Source: Hofstenia miamia (lineage: Eukaryota; Xenacoelomorpha; Acoela). Taken from it: a stretch of 64,000 nucleotides of DNA. The stretch is from assembly GCA_004352715.1 (NCBI GenBank), contig SCFE01000034.1:1087310-1151309 (forward strand). The letters run 5' to 3'. The notes under the pieces were generated by a model. The model ran no database searches and had not been told where the DNA came from. It saw only the letters and a program-made list of their open reading frames with translations. Below are positions 13,028-23,181 of this stretch, in pieces; positions within the stretch are counted from its first letter, which is position 1; each line of letters opens with the position of its first letter. The position numbers and the translations under genes are program-made.

Positions 13028-13375
13028 TCAAATTTGTTTACATTTAGAAAAATTTTGTTGGATATCAATAGATGTATTAATTATTACAATTTTAAAATAT
13101 AGTTTAAGATTACGTATCTTCATATCACTTTTTGGAATGCCCAATTGAGATAAATCATACCTGTATTTAAGTAATTGTTTTTCAATTTTGTGATCTTCGA
13201 GTGAAATATGTTTAAGAAACATTCCAGTACCTGATAATTTGTTACAACTAGCAATGAACTTGGGACGATCCCAATCACTATTTACTTGTATAACAAGTGG
13301 TCGAGGATTTTTCTTGTCATTGCGATATTTACCACGTCTATATACGTATTTAAGATTACATGATTTTCCAATCAA
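13028..13375 (-). pseudogene. LINE ORF1, C-terminal part
   Basis: The 115-residue frame begins with RRGKYRNDKKNPRPLVIQ and continues with WDRPKFIASCNKL and a basic, leucine-rich tail. This follows the pattern of LINE ORF1 nucleic-acid chaperones just after the RLGK motif. The N-terminal half (coiled coil, PHD-like finger) is missing, consistent with 5' truncation. It ends three bases before the ORF2 segment, the usual close ORF1-ORF2 spacing. Confidence 0.55.
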
Positions 13376-13479
13376 GTCGAAGCAATTTTGTTAAACTTTG
13401 TTTAAGTCACCTTCAATTCTTTCCACTAAATTATGTTTTGTTGCTCAGGAACCCCTGTCAAAATTAGTACATTAGGATT

Positions 13480-14420
13480 GACAGGTCTAGACACTCTTGC
13501 GTAAATGCTTAAACATATTTACAAGGCAAGCATACTTCATATAGTGCAATGGCGATAGAATTCTTAATGCATATAATTTATTGCCTATTGACTGTCTATT
13601 TATCCTCTACATCGTGCAGATGGACCAATTGAAGACTATTTATTCGTTCTTTCTCTGCTACTGTGATGCTTGTTAGCAAAATGCAGGCATAGATAAAATG
13701 GCTCATTACACAAGATAAGATTCTTTGCTGCATTACAATTCTAATTTGTCTAAGACGTGGATACCATTGGCCATTTTCGAGATCTTACTGTTGATGAAGC
13801 CATTAAATAAAAGCTGTTAGACGATGTCAAGACCCACATATTTTACAGAGTCCTTTTATACAATTGGTGGCATATTTTTGGAGATATCTATTAATTGCTT
13901 TGGATGAAAAATTACAAACTGCGTTTTGTCATTATGCATTGTGAGCTTATTTTGCTTAAAATAATTTTTATTAATTTTAATATTTGATTCTAAGGTTCTT
14001 GTACCAATAATAGGACTACTATTTCGACTGAAGGACTTCTACATCCTAAACGTACTGATCAATGTCATTTTTGTATAATATGAATAAAATAGGTTAGGTC
14101 CCATTACTGAACCTTGAGGTACTCTTCTATTAGGTGTTAAATAGCTTGAATATGTACTATTTATGCAAACACGATGTTGTCTATTTGTTAGAAGGTATTG
14201 AATGAGTTTCCTAGAATTTGATTCTAAGCCGTAACAATATAATTTTTGATCCAGGATGCTAAAATCCAGACTGTCAAAAGCTTGATTAAGTCAATCATTG
14301 CAATGCAGCTACACATTTTCTGATTTACCTAATATTTTGTACTTTTAATTAAAGAAATCAGAGCGACTAAGGTACTATAGCCTTCTCTACAAGCAATTGA
14401 TTTGATGAAAAAATCCCACA
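13480..14420 (-). pseudogene. Older LINE RT remnant
   Basis: Minus-strand reading gives YGLESNSRKLIQYLLTNR, RVPQGSVMGPNLF, NKLTMHNDKTQFVIFHPK and YVGLD. These are RT motifs in the correct order, related to but clearly diverged from the LINE at 10158-13385 (compare KTQFIIFTPK and RYLGVELDE). It is scattered over several frames. The catalytic YADD box is not clear. Confidence 0.6.
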
Positions 14421-15330
14421 AGAATACATTTAACGGAATGGTTAATAACAAAGGTTCATAAATATATAACAGAAAGAGTTAATTGAGATTTTCAATACTT
14501 ACTTGTTCTAAGTTTAAAAGTATTCGAAAGTAGTTTGCATATTCTTACTTAGTGTAGCAAAAGGCATACAACGGAAAAAATCAAAATGTGGTTTCCATTT
14601 TGTGTCGTCACGGAAACAATATTCTAACTGCAAGCATTAATATTTCATTACAATTTCTTAAGTCCAGCTTAAGATCTAACTAAAATGATTAAATGATGTG
14701 AAAAAAAATTGAAAGATGCCTGTACGCTGCCACTTATATTTGGATGCAGAGATTATATCATACAACGAAAATCTACACACTGAAATTGAGGATCCCAAGA
14801 GTAATGCTACTAATATGAAACTTCAAAATATAAATTATACTATCAGCAAATAGTTTATAATCTATATTTAATTCGCTTTACATGCATTGCTACGTAATAG
14901 GTTTTTCTAAATCTGCTCAGGAATGGCCTGTCCTGGCCCAACCCTCTTCTTTATTTGAAGGAACATTCTCATAATTCATTAGCCAAGCATGTACATCATA
15001 ATCTTACCAGTTGTAGTAGCACTATTAGAGTGAATATAACCCTGCATGCTTTGCTAATGTAGATAAGTCTAAATCCCTGAGCAAGTATTGAAGCGGAAAT
15101 TGTGATCAATCAACTTCCACATTTTTACCTAAGGAGGATTATTTATTATTAAATTGAATGTGTAGCAGATTTCATCTTGAACTAAATTGCACTCCTCTGA
15201 AGATGGAACTTCTTCTATTCCTAGATAAGCTTGCAGAAAGAATCATGTGTTTTCTTAAATTCTATTCTATTATGATTAAATATCAATGCAACTTCAGCAT
15301 AATATGAAGATAAATGACCTTTTCTTATTT
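14421..15330. other. Unannotated AT-rich stretch
   Basis: No gene, repeat array or element is recognised. Confidence 0.35.
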
Positions 15331-15334
15331 ATTC

Positions 15335-15700
15335 TTAATGAAGCAATATCTTTCCTTTGTTTTTGTTACTGCTTTTGTTTTAATGCACTTCTGTACCCAA
15401 GAACAAGCTTTCGAGTGGTGCTTTTATTTGAATAAGAAGGAAATTGACTACTTGTGAACACCTATACATGAAAACATTTGCTTAAATGTCATTTATTAAA
15501 TGTTAACTAGCCTCTGAAATATATTGGCAATATATTTCTGTGCTATGAAGTCAAAAATATGTTTCATCTTTATGTTCTATCATTTGTAGAAATTAAAATA
15601 TAAGGCACAAACACAGATGAATTCTAGAAGTCATTCCTTCTATTTCAGTATGTAGTAATCAAAACAGGTCTGATGCCAGCAAGAACCTCTTTTATTTAAT
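15335..15700. repeat. Dispersed repeat, copy 1
   Basis: This block resembles 33620-34010 (and its doubled copy 34999-35390). Shared stretches include CAAGCTTTCGAGTGG, ATTTCTGTGCTGTGAAGT-like and GGCAATATATTTG. Spacing is similar with many substitutions and small indels. No coding content is recognised. In the other copy it lies just 3' of a mariner transposase relic, so it may be a flank or insertion associated with that element. Confidence 0.55.
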
Positions 15701-15950
15701 GGTGCCATATGACTCAAAAATCAAAATTTAAAAAGTATGTATTTTTGAATTCACAAAATTGCTTTAGTCAAAATAAAATTAGTAGGTCTTCTCAGGAGAG
15801 CAATATAGAATCTCTTCTTTCAAGTTATTTTACCAACAAATTTCTATAATCAAAAGAAAAGCTAATTAGCACAATTTCAGTGAAGTGAAAGCAGAAATAT
15901 TCCAAGAGCTAGTTTGCATTTTGAATGAAAATTCAAGAATATATATATAA

Positions 15951-16796
15951 ATTGACGACTTTTTTGACTTTATAAATAATCAATTACCTGAAATAAAATT
16001 TACATTAGAACAAGAAAATGAGAAGAAGATAAATTTTTTAGATGTTACTGTAACAAATCTTGGAAGATCCTATGAAACTGAAATATTTATCAAGAAAACG
16101 AACAGTGGTCTTTACATTCCATTTGATTCTTATTGTGATCCAAAGCATAAGTTAAATACAATCAAATGTTTATGTCAAAGAATTATCAAAATATCATCAT
16201 CATATTTGAAAATTACAAATTCCTTAGATCAATTATATGACATGTTTCGTGGAAATGGATATCCACATCATCTTATTAAAAAAATTGTAAATCAATGTTT
16301 ATTAGCAACTAATCATGGAAAATCTGATGAAGATATAAAAGAAACTAAGAAAGACATATATTGGAAATTACCATTCATTGAAAATAAAACAATTCAATTG
16401 AAAAATAAACTACGATCATTTAATACTATTTTAAAATTTACGAAGATTATTCCAATATTTCAATCATTCAAAACACTAAATTTAATTCGCAACAAAGATC
16501 AAATAACAAAAGGATTGGCTTCATCATTAGTTTATAAATATACTTGTGATGATTGTAAGAAATCATACATCGGTGAAACCATCCGTCATTTTGATACGCG
16601 AATCAAAGAGCACATCAATGGCCATTTAACATCAGAAATTTTTAATCACATTCATAATATCAATATTGAAAATTTTAAGATCATTAGAAGAACAAAATAT
16701 ACAAAAATTGCAGAAGCCATTGAAATTACCAACATCGACAAAACAAAGTTATTAAATAAACAGATTAATCCAACTAAGTATTTATATTTATTTTAG
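15951..16796 (+). pseudogene. Penelope-like element A: RT C-terminus plus GIY-YIG endonuclease
   Basis: The frame is open for 281 residues but lacks the RT catalytic core, so this is a 5'-truncated Penelope-like retroelement (PLE). It starts after an in-frame stop in a TA-rich run; the first ATG is only at 16206. The N-terminal part has the PLE RT-thumb pattern IKFTLEQENEKKINFLDV, then FIKKTNSGLYIPFDS. A basic linker follows. From about residue 194 comes the GIY-YIG nuclease: YKYTCDDCKKSYIGET, R-HFDTRIKEH, then a conserved C-terminal region. The CxxC just before YIG is typical of the family. GIY-YIG cuts target DNA to prime reverse transcription. The frame is intact to the stop, so the insertion may be fairly young. 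Confidence 0.8.
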
Positions 16797-16843
16797 CTTT
16801 CATTTTATAGTTTTAGTGTAGTTTATATATTGTAAAATATTTT

Positions 16844-16897
16844 TGCCGCAAATTATTTGCTGATGATGATTATATAATATAATCGAAACGTTCAATG
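16844..16897 (+). ncRNA. Hammerhead-ribozyme-like motif downstream of PLE A
   Basis: CTGATGA (16860-16866) is followed by one extra T and a 7-bp perfect hairpin (GATTATA/TATAATC, loop TAA), then GAAA (16885-16888) and ACGTT. This is the hammerhead core order CUGAUGA-stem II-GAAA-stem III-UH. Stem I is weak (TTG/CAA next to the core). Stem III would be the self-complementary ACGU and so would need a dimer. PLEs are known to carry hammerhead motifs in their terminal repeats, and this one sits about 60 bases after the PLE stop in the sense direction. The extra T before stem II is a departure from the minimal consensus. Confidence 0.55.
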
Positions 16898-16899
16898 TG

Positions 16900-18444
16900 T
16901 TTTCCTTTTAGAATGTATTCATTAAGTAAACTTTCAAAAAAAAAAATATATATATATATATTCATGCATACATACATACATGGTGCCCGAACAAGCACTG
17001 ATAGAGAAATTATTTAATAAAATCTACAAGTGGTGCTGGAAATGTCGAAATGTCTGCTTTCGATTTTGTACAGTCTTTCAACTGTTATTGCATGTTCGAG
17101 CAGGCCATCTTTAAAGTTGTAGATGCGTAAAAATTCATAAAACCCGAATGATGAAACCGCGATTCTTTAGTAAAAATGTTACGTGGAATATATTCTCACG
17201 TTTTTCGAAACGAACTCCTGAAAGCATTTGCAGAAATAACACACGTGCTTCGGAATCTGCTTCTCTCAATTTTATACAAAATACTTTAAATACTCTATTA
17301 CTCTACATATTACTTGGAAATAAAAATCAATTAGCGACATGTACTTGTTTAATTGCTAAATATGTTTAACTATATCATTACAGAAATTGTAGCACAAATT
17401 GTTGCAGCCATCTAACAACAAAACAGAATGACGTATTCAATTACGTGTTAATAAAATGTACTTGAGATGGATATTGTTTTCTTTCTTAAATGCGTTTTTG
17501 GGCCTCCAGCATTTAAAAATCAACTATAGATTAAACTTACGGATAAATTTAGCCGAGCATCTATTATACAAATTGCCGGAAAAAATGTGTCTTGATCCTC
17601 TTCAATATTATATAATTTAAGGTATTTCCCTTGTTCGCACGACTTAACTTATCTCTTAAATTCATTAAATGCAAAATTGACATGAGAAATTCAAATGATA
17701 TAGATATGATCTTAACATTATTTTATAGTATTAGCATTAATCAATTAGAATTGATGATGTATTTGAACATTTGCGTGTTGGCATTTTCATGAAATTATAT
17801 TCAATTGCATCTACTTCATTTTTCCCTTTATAAATTGACATATGGGATAAAATTTTTTGCAAAATTTTGACACGTAAACAACAATAGTTAAGAACAAATT
17901 TTTTTTGCATTGTATAGTAAACTAATAGCGTTTAAGCAATTGATGATGAGCTAGATAATATATTAATTTTAGGATATATAAATTTGTAAAAAACCTCTTT
18001 CACTTACAGTTAAGCATAGTGCATAATCTACGCCGCACTTTCACTAGGTATTTGCTGACGTCACATGGCACAGTTTAAATTTCTTGTAATGTTGATATAA
18101 ATATGAACAAAGCACTGAAAGATTGATAGAATATTATCTCTTAGTAGTTTACTTTATCTTCTTTTTGGTTTGATTAATTTATTAATGACGTGCAGCTAAG
18201 CATTTCTTGCGTGTAGCGATTGAGACCTTTTGTGAGTGATTATTAAGAGATGTTAGCCTTGAGAACTGCATGCAATTAAGTTACAAATAGGAATAAAAAT
18301 GTTTTTTTTTCATGCTTAGCTGGCTACAATTCGTTCGTTTTGCATATAGTGACTGGTATTTTATTACACAATAAGTAAGGCACACATGACAGAACTTTGT
18401 CATTGAGATTGAGCTGAGTTGCCAGTGGATGGAATGAAGTGGAT
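16900..18444. other. Unannotated stretch with a primer-site-like string
   Basis: No intact gene. At 16980-16993 the string TGGTGCCCGAACA differs by one base from the tRNA-Lys primer-binding site of many LTR retroelements, and it directly follows a CATACATACA end. No paired LTR, gag or pol is found, so this may be chance. The plus-strand frame at 17148-17369 is unrecognised. Confidence 0.3.
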
Positions 18445-18452
18445 AACTGGGT

Positions 18453-19123
18453 CAGGCATACAACATGAATAATCGTCAATGCAATTAATCAAGATTAATC
18501 GGATGTATTAATCTATCGTGCCCAGTCAAGTAGATTAGATTAATTGTAAGCAGCGTGCTCAATTAATCTAGATTATTCCAATTATTTGATGCTTATGCAT
18601 TCAGTTACGTGTTGTCATTTTCGGTTTGATCTTATCTATGGCTACTATTCTTGTGTCATATGTTTTACAAAAGAAAACCTTAACACCGGATATTGAAAAA
18701 GAGCGTGATAATTAGGCACCTAACATATTTAGGAAGCGTCGAATGTCGCCTAATTCTATATATAAGGATTCTCGATTTTATCACGACAACTTCAAAATAG
18801 GTTGAGAGAATGTTCAGCAAAGCTAGTTATGCTCTATCTGATTACCAAAATCGTTTATTACCCCTCAACTTAGAGATCCAAATATTTCTTTATGCTAACA
18901 AGCACATGTGGAGTAAAATGACTTCAGGAAATAATCTCAACTTACAATAATAGATGGTACTTTCTATTTTGAATATCTTATAATTGATATATTGTATTTT
19001 GAATATTTTTAATCAGAAGTAGATTAATCGACAATTAATCGCCTGGCAGCAGTGATTACAATTAATCTATCGCCAAAAATGTTTTTCATATGATTAATCG
19101 TGATTAAAATCTAACAATCCCTG
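18453..19123. mobile_element. hAT-like non-autonomous element (671 bp)
   Basis: The element begins CAGG and ends CCTG. The flanking 8 bases are AACTGGGT (18445-18452) and AACTGGAT (19124-19131), 7 of 8 identical, as expected of a hAT target duplication. Both subterminal regions are dense in GATTAATC/ATTAATCG words in both orientations, likely transposase-binding repeats. No transposase frame is present. Terminal inverted similarity beyond the first bases is patchy. Confidence 0.65.
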
Positions 19124-19131
19124 AACTGGAT

Positions 19132-20770
19132 GGAGCAAAACTGTTGGTGAACTGTCTCGATGATATGGCTTTGGGCAAGTGTGCCCATCAGACTCTACAC
19201 GGTCATCACTTTCGATCATGATACCTAAATAGTAGGGTTAAATTGTTATACTATCTTTACAATTACCGAAAGAACAGTTAGAGTAGAAGTTTTACATTAC
19301 CCCAAATGTTAGAATCTGTTATGCGCTGTATCTAAATTGTACATTGCTAAAATACACATCGCTTGCTTGGGTAATGATATTCCAATATAAAATATCTGCG
19401 GTGTTGCAAATATATTTAATTTGTATAAATAAATCGATACTTTAAGAAAGGGTCCTCCACAAACCCTCCACTCGATTTGAGTCTGACTCCACCAACATAT
19501 TGTGAACAAATTTTGGATTGATAAACCAAACAATAAGCTGTATAATAGCCTACGTAAGGAAATGTTATGTATTAATTTCAACAATAATATTAAAATACAG
19601 ATGAGAGCTTTATTGAGCACCAACGTTAACAACTACAGAAAGTCAATTAACAGAAATACATGTATTAAACACATGTAAACTACACGTTCCACAAGAAATT
19701 TGAAATCAATATATTTCATGTTTTACACTTATTTTTATGCATATCTTTTAGGAGGGTGGCATTTGTTGCCTAGTCATTCTTGAAATTGCCTGAGAGGAAT
19801 AATGATGTCGCATTGCTTGCTTGAAAGTCTGTATAGTTTTAGATATCGTCAATTATGCTGATAGACTCGACTTTGACATAATAGTGTCCTCCAACAACTA
19901 CAAGTATTTTTATTTTATTCCAACGCTTAAATTGAGATCTTGCATATTGACAATGAAAGCCAACATTCATATTGCAGTAAAAATGTGAGAATCTTTATTG
20001 TACTTTATAGTCACATAGTTTTCTCGCTTAATTTGAACACGTTTGTCAGCTTCCTCCATAATTTTAAATGCTTTTTTAAAGCGTTTCCCATATGCAAATA
20101 CAAAATAATATAACGGTTGCCCATATAGCATTTTAGCAGGAATTCTTGAAAAGAACTGTGAGACCCTCTTTATTGAAACTGTTATTTTGCTTAGTTCTGA
20201 TGAATAGATGTTTTACAGACTTAACAGTTAGAACCTGTTTACTTTTTACTACGTCGACGGCTGGAACTACTTTTAAGATCCCACAAATATTATTGAATAA
20301 TACAAACAGTTTATGGCTTAAATAGGCATTAGAATCATGCGTATTACATAAAAAAATTTTCACATGACAAGATCATGCATTATCCCTGATATTTCGGATG
20401 AAATTTCTCTTTGAAGGCTAATACCAACACCATGGCCTGATATATTTATTTATCATAAGCTACTCATTGCAGTCCTACATAAATTTCTTTGACTGAATGG
20501 GGTCGGGCAAAAAATAAATGAAATCCTGGACGAAATGCGGTTATAAATTTTTATTAATCTACCAAATTTGTATGTTTTTATTAATTTCCATTAATATTAT
20601 CAGTTTGCTTTGCAGTTTGTATTCAACAAACCATTGTAGACTCTTAATTCTATATTGATTTTGTTGTTTTTTCATACTATTTCTGCTTTGGCTGGGCTAA
20701 ACAACTACGACCTGCTTAAAGCCTTTGGCATGGAAAAAATAGTGTCTGCCAATTAATGTAGATAATGGAT
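19132..20770. other. Unannotated AT-rich stretch
   Basis: No supported gene. Minus-strand frames at 19309-19632 and 20133-20363 show no recognisable domain. Confidence 0.3.
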
Positions 20771-20779
20771 ATTACCACT

Positions 20780-21030
20780 TGGAAATTATAAGGAAAGACT
20801 ATTAAAACTGAGCATATTGCCTATTTCTTTGTATTTAGAAATGTCACATCTGCTTTACCTCAAAAACTTTTAAACCATAAAGTAGATTTAAATTATAAAG
20901 ATTTCATCGACATTTTCATTCCACGCACTTCAACAAGAAGATCAACCCTATACAATGTATCTGCTAGCGAAAAGTTACAATTTTGTTCTATTTGTCGATT
21001 ACCAAGGCCTACTATATAGAAGGCCGTGAG
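20780..21030 (+). pseudogene. LINE ORF2 C-terminal fragment
   Basis: Plus-strand reading gives a segment with NVTSALPQKLLNHKVDLN and KDFIDIFIPRTSTRRSTL, preceded by LKLSILPISLYLEM in another frame. This is the region after the RT thumb in many LINE ORF2 proteins (R-x-x-L-x-LLP-x-x-x-x-x-E-x-x-DL). One frameshift separates the parts. Confidence 0.45.
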
Positions 21031-21179
21031 GTAGCTCATTCTAGAATATGTTCCTAGACAAGGATATTCGCTTATATAATTAATGTTTTGAATATTGTGT
21101 AGCTTAGCCTATTTTTATAATTGATTTAGGCTGATTGTCTGGGGTCCTAAAAGAACTTCAAACATTCTTTATGTAGTAT

Positions 21180-21650
21180 ATTTTTTGAGAGAGAGAAAAT
21201 TTATTAGCACTTGCAATCCATGAATAGAATAATAGTGCAAACATAATAAATATTAAGAAAATATAAATAAATGTACAAATTTTTAAAACTAGTACGAACT
21301 TTGCGGTTTGTAATACTTTGAATACCCTTGTATAATTTGGGAGAAGATAAAACTTTCATTCTTTTCGTCCCATAAATAGGTTCCACTCACTTTTACTTCT
21401 CAATTCATAGTTGGTATTGGCTAATTGTTTTGGAGTTAAATAGTGCAATGGAAGTGATGTTTTTTTCCATCTGTATCCATAGTCGATCACATAACATTGG
21501 CCGCCTTTCGTATAGTGAATTACAATTGGCAGCTATCATATGAATATAATCTCTAAATATAATTCTTAGCCACGCATTTGAATTATTTCTAACTTCTTGC
21601 TTTGTTCTAAAGTGATGCTTGTGTGAATACAGGAGCAGCATATTCAAGTG
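21180..21650 (-). pseudogene. LINE ORF2 C-terminal fragment
   Basis: Minus-strand frames 21405-21647 and 21204-21386 are separated by one stop. They give ARIIF-like LRIIFRDYIHMI, then LYERRPMLCDRLWIQM and a basic tail. This is the common end of LINE ORF2 (R-x-I-x-G-Y ... L-x-x-RR-x-x-LC-x-x-L). No RT core is attached. Confidence 0.45.
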
Positions 21651-21656
21651 ATGATC

Positions 21657-21828
21657 TTATATATATATATATATATATATAATATATTATATATATNNNN
21701 NNNNNNNNNNNNNNNNNNNNNNNNNNNNNNNNNNNNNNNNNNNNNNNNNNNNNNNNNNNNNNNNNNNNNNNNNNNNNNNNNNNNNNNNNNNNNNNNNNTA
21801 TATATATATATATATATATTCAGGTTAC
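21657..21828. repeat. (TA)n microsatellite with assembly gap
   Basis: TA runs flank a 102-base N gap (21697-21798). The run touches the 3' end of Penelope-like element B. Confidence 0.95.
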
Positions 21829-21829
21829 C

Positions 21830-22790
21830 TTGATGTTAGAGTAGACCGGTTTCGATTTTAAATCATCATCAGTATAACAATAATGCGGTAATAAATTTAC
21901 AATAACTACCCTTTATTAATTAATATTGCATGCACTTCTAAAATAAATTTAATGTTAACATGCTCTGTTGAATATTTAATAGTTCATCTTTCTTAGTTTC
22001 TTTAATGAAAATTACTTCACCGATTTTTGGAAAGTTTGATCTTAGTAGTATATAGAAATTATCTTCTCTTGCAGTATGTTTATGTAAATATATTTCTGAT
22101 TTTAGGTGCCCACTTAGACGTTTTTTATTCTGGTTCCTAGATGTCTTTTAGTTTCTCTGATGTATGATGTCTTACAATCATCATATTGGTATTTATATAT
22201 TAAGGAAGAAACTATATTTTTTCGGAACTGGATCTTAGTTTTTACTGATGTTTGATGTTTTAAATGATGTAAATGTTGGTATTATCTTTGTCTGCTTTAG
22301 TTTGTTGTTCATTATTACAACCTTTTTCTTTACTTTAATGACTTGGTTACTGCAATATAGAAGCTTTAAATATATACTAGTCTTAGTTTCATCAGTGACG
22401 TTTTCTATTTGAACTTTAGTATGATTATTACTTAAAAACATGTCGTTCGAGAACTTCTTGATAATGTTTTGTGGATAACCATTTTTCTCTAATGCCTGAA
22501 AGATTCTTTCAGTGCCATCTGTGGAATGTTTATAATTTGATGATGTTAGTTTAGCACGATTAAATAATGCTTATATGGTGTTAGTTTTGTACGTTTTACT
22601 ACAATAAGAGCTGTATGGAATATAGAGTCTGGAATTTGTTGACTTGATATGCCAATTGGCTTCATGATAGTTGTTGAATTTATGTATGCACACATCAAAA
22701 AAATTTAATTTGTTATACTGGTGATATAAAATCGAAACCGGTCTATTCTAACGTCAAGCTAACATGAATATATCAAAGCTCAGTATAATT
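21830..22790 (-). mobile_element. Penelope-like element B (decayed)
   Basis: Minus-strand reading gives the PLE linker (22441-22235: KQTKIIPTFTSFKTSNI) and then a broken GIY-YIG domain (about 22220-21950: YQYDDCKTSYI, ETKRHLGTRI). The C-terminus near 21950 matches element C2. The two ends carry inverted copies of a roughly 60-bp sequence (21827-21885 and 22715-22775) that contains the hammerhead-like motif, intact on one side and degenerate on the other. PLEs are known to have such terminal repeats in either orientation. Several stops; not functional. Confidence 0.65.
21835..21878 (-). ncRNA. Hammerhead-ribozyme-like motif at the end of PLE B
   Basis: On the minus strand, CTGATGA (21872-21866) is followed by one T, the hairpin GATTT-AA-AAATC, GAAA, and CCGGTC. 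Stem III bases are ACCGGU, fully self-complementary, and the next base completes the classic GUC cleavage triplet. Stem I pairs GTTA (21878-21875) with TAAC (21838-21835) and TA with TA next to the core, leaving a CTC bulge. This is a type I layout. A loopless self-complementary stem III implies action as a dimer, as reported for other hammerheads with short stem III. It lies 3' of the PLE on the sense strand, as for element A. The extra T before stem II is the one irregularity. Confidence 0.65.
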
Positions 22791-22829
22791 ACCTTTGAAT
22801 GTACTGGATATATATATATATATATATAT

Positions 22830-22989
22830 ATAAAGATAGAAAATTGTTGATTATTTTGTTTTCTTTATATTGATCACTGCATTGCTTGCATTACACAGAT
22901 TTGGACTGTTTGTACAACGTTATCTGATATTAGGGATTTAGCTCTTTTTAGGTAATGCCATGCGGTAGTGTCATCAACAAATTTGGTGN

Positions 22990-23024
<35 letters not shown>

Positions 23025-23181
23025 AAGATAGAAAATTGTTGATTATTGTGTTTTCTTTGTATTGATCACTGCATTGTTTGCATTGCACAGTTATGGACTG
23101 TATGTACAACGTTATCTGATATTAGGGATTTAGCTCTTTTTAGGTAATTCCATGCGGTAGTGTCATCAACAAATTTGGTGT
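22830..23181. repeat. Local direct duplication around a single N
   Basis: 22830-22988 is repeated with few changes at about 23024-23181. A single N (22989) and a TA run lie between them. This looks like two unmerged overlapping contig ends or allelic copies. Confidence 0.75.

Larger units (their letters stand above)
10158..13385 (-). mobile_element. LINE copy 2 (CR1/Jockey-group-like), near complete ORF2
   Basis: A non-LTR retrotransposon read on the minus strand. From 5' to 3' it shows an ORF1 C-terminal part (13375-13028), an apurinic-like endonuclease (13024-12358), a linker (12202-11957), RT (11840-10181) and a 3' untranslated end. Frames are broken by several shifts and stops. The 5' end is truncated inside ORF1. 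Its 3' end abuts copy 1 head to tail at about 10157, so the two are tandem or an assembly duplication. Confidence 0.75.
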
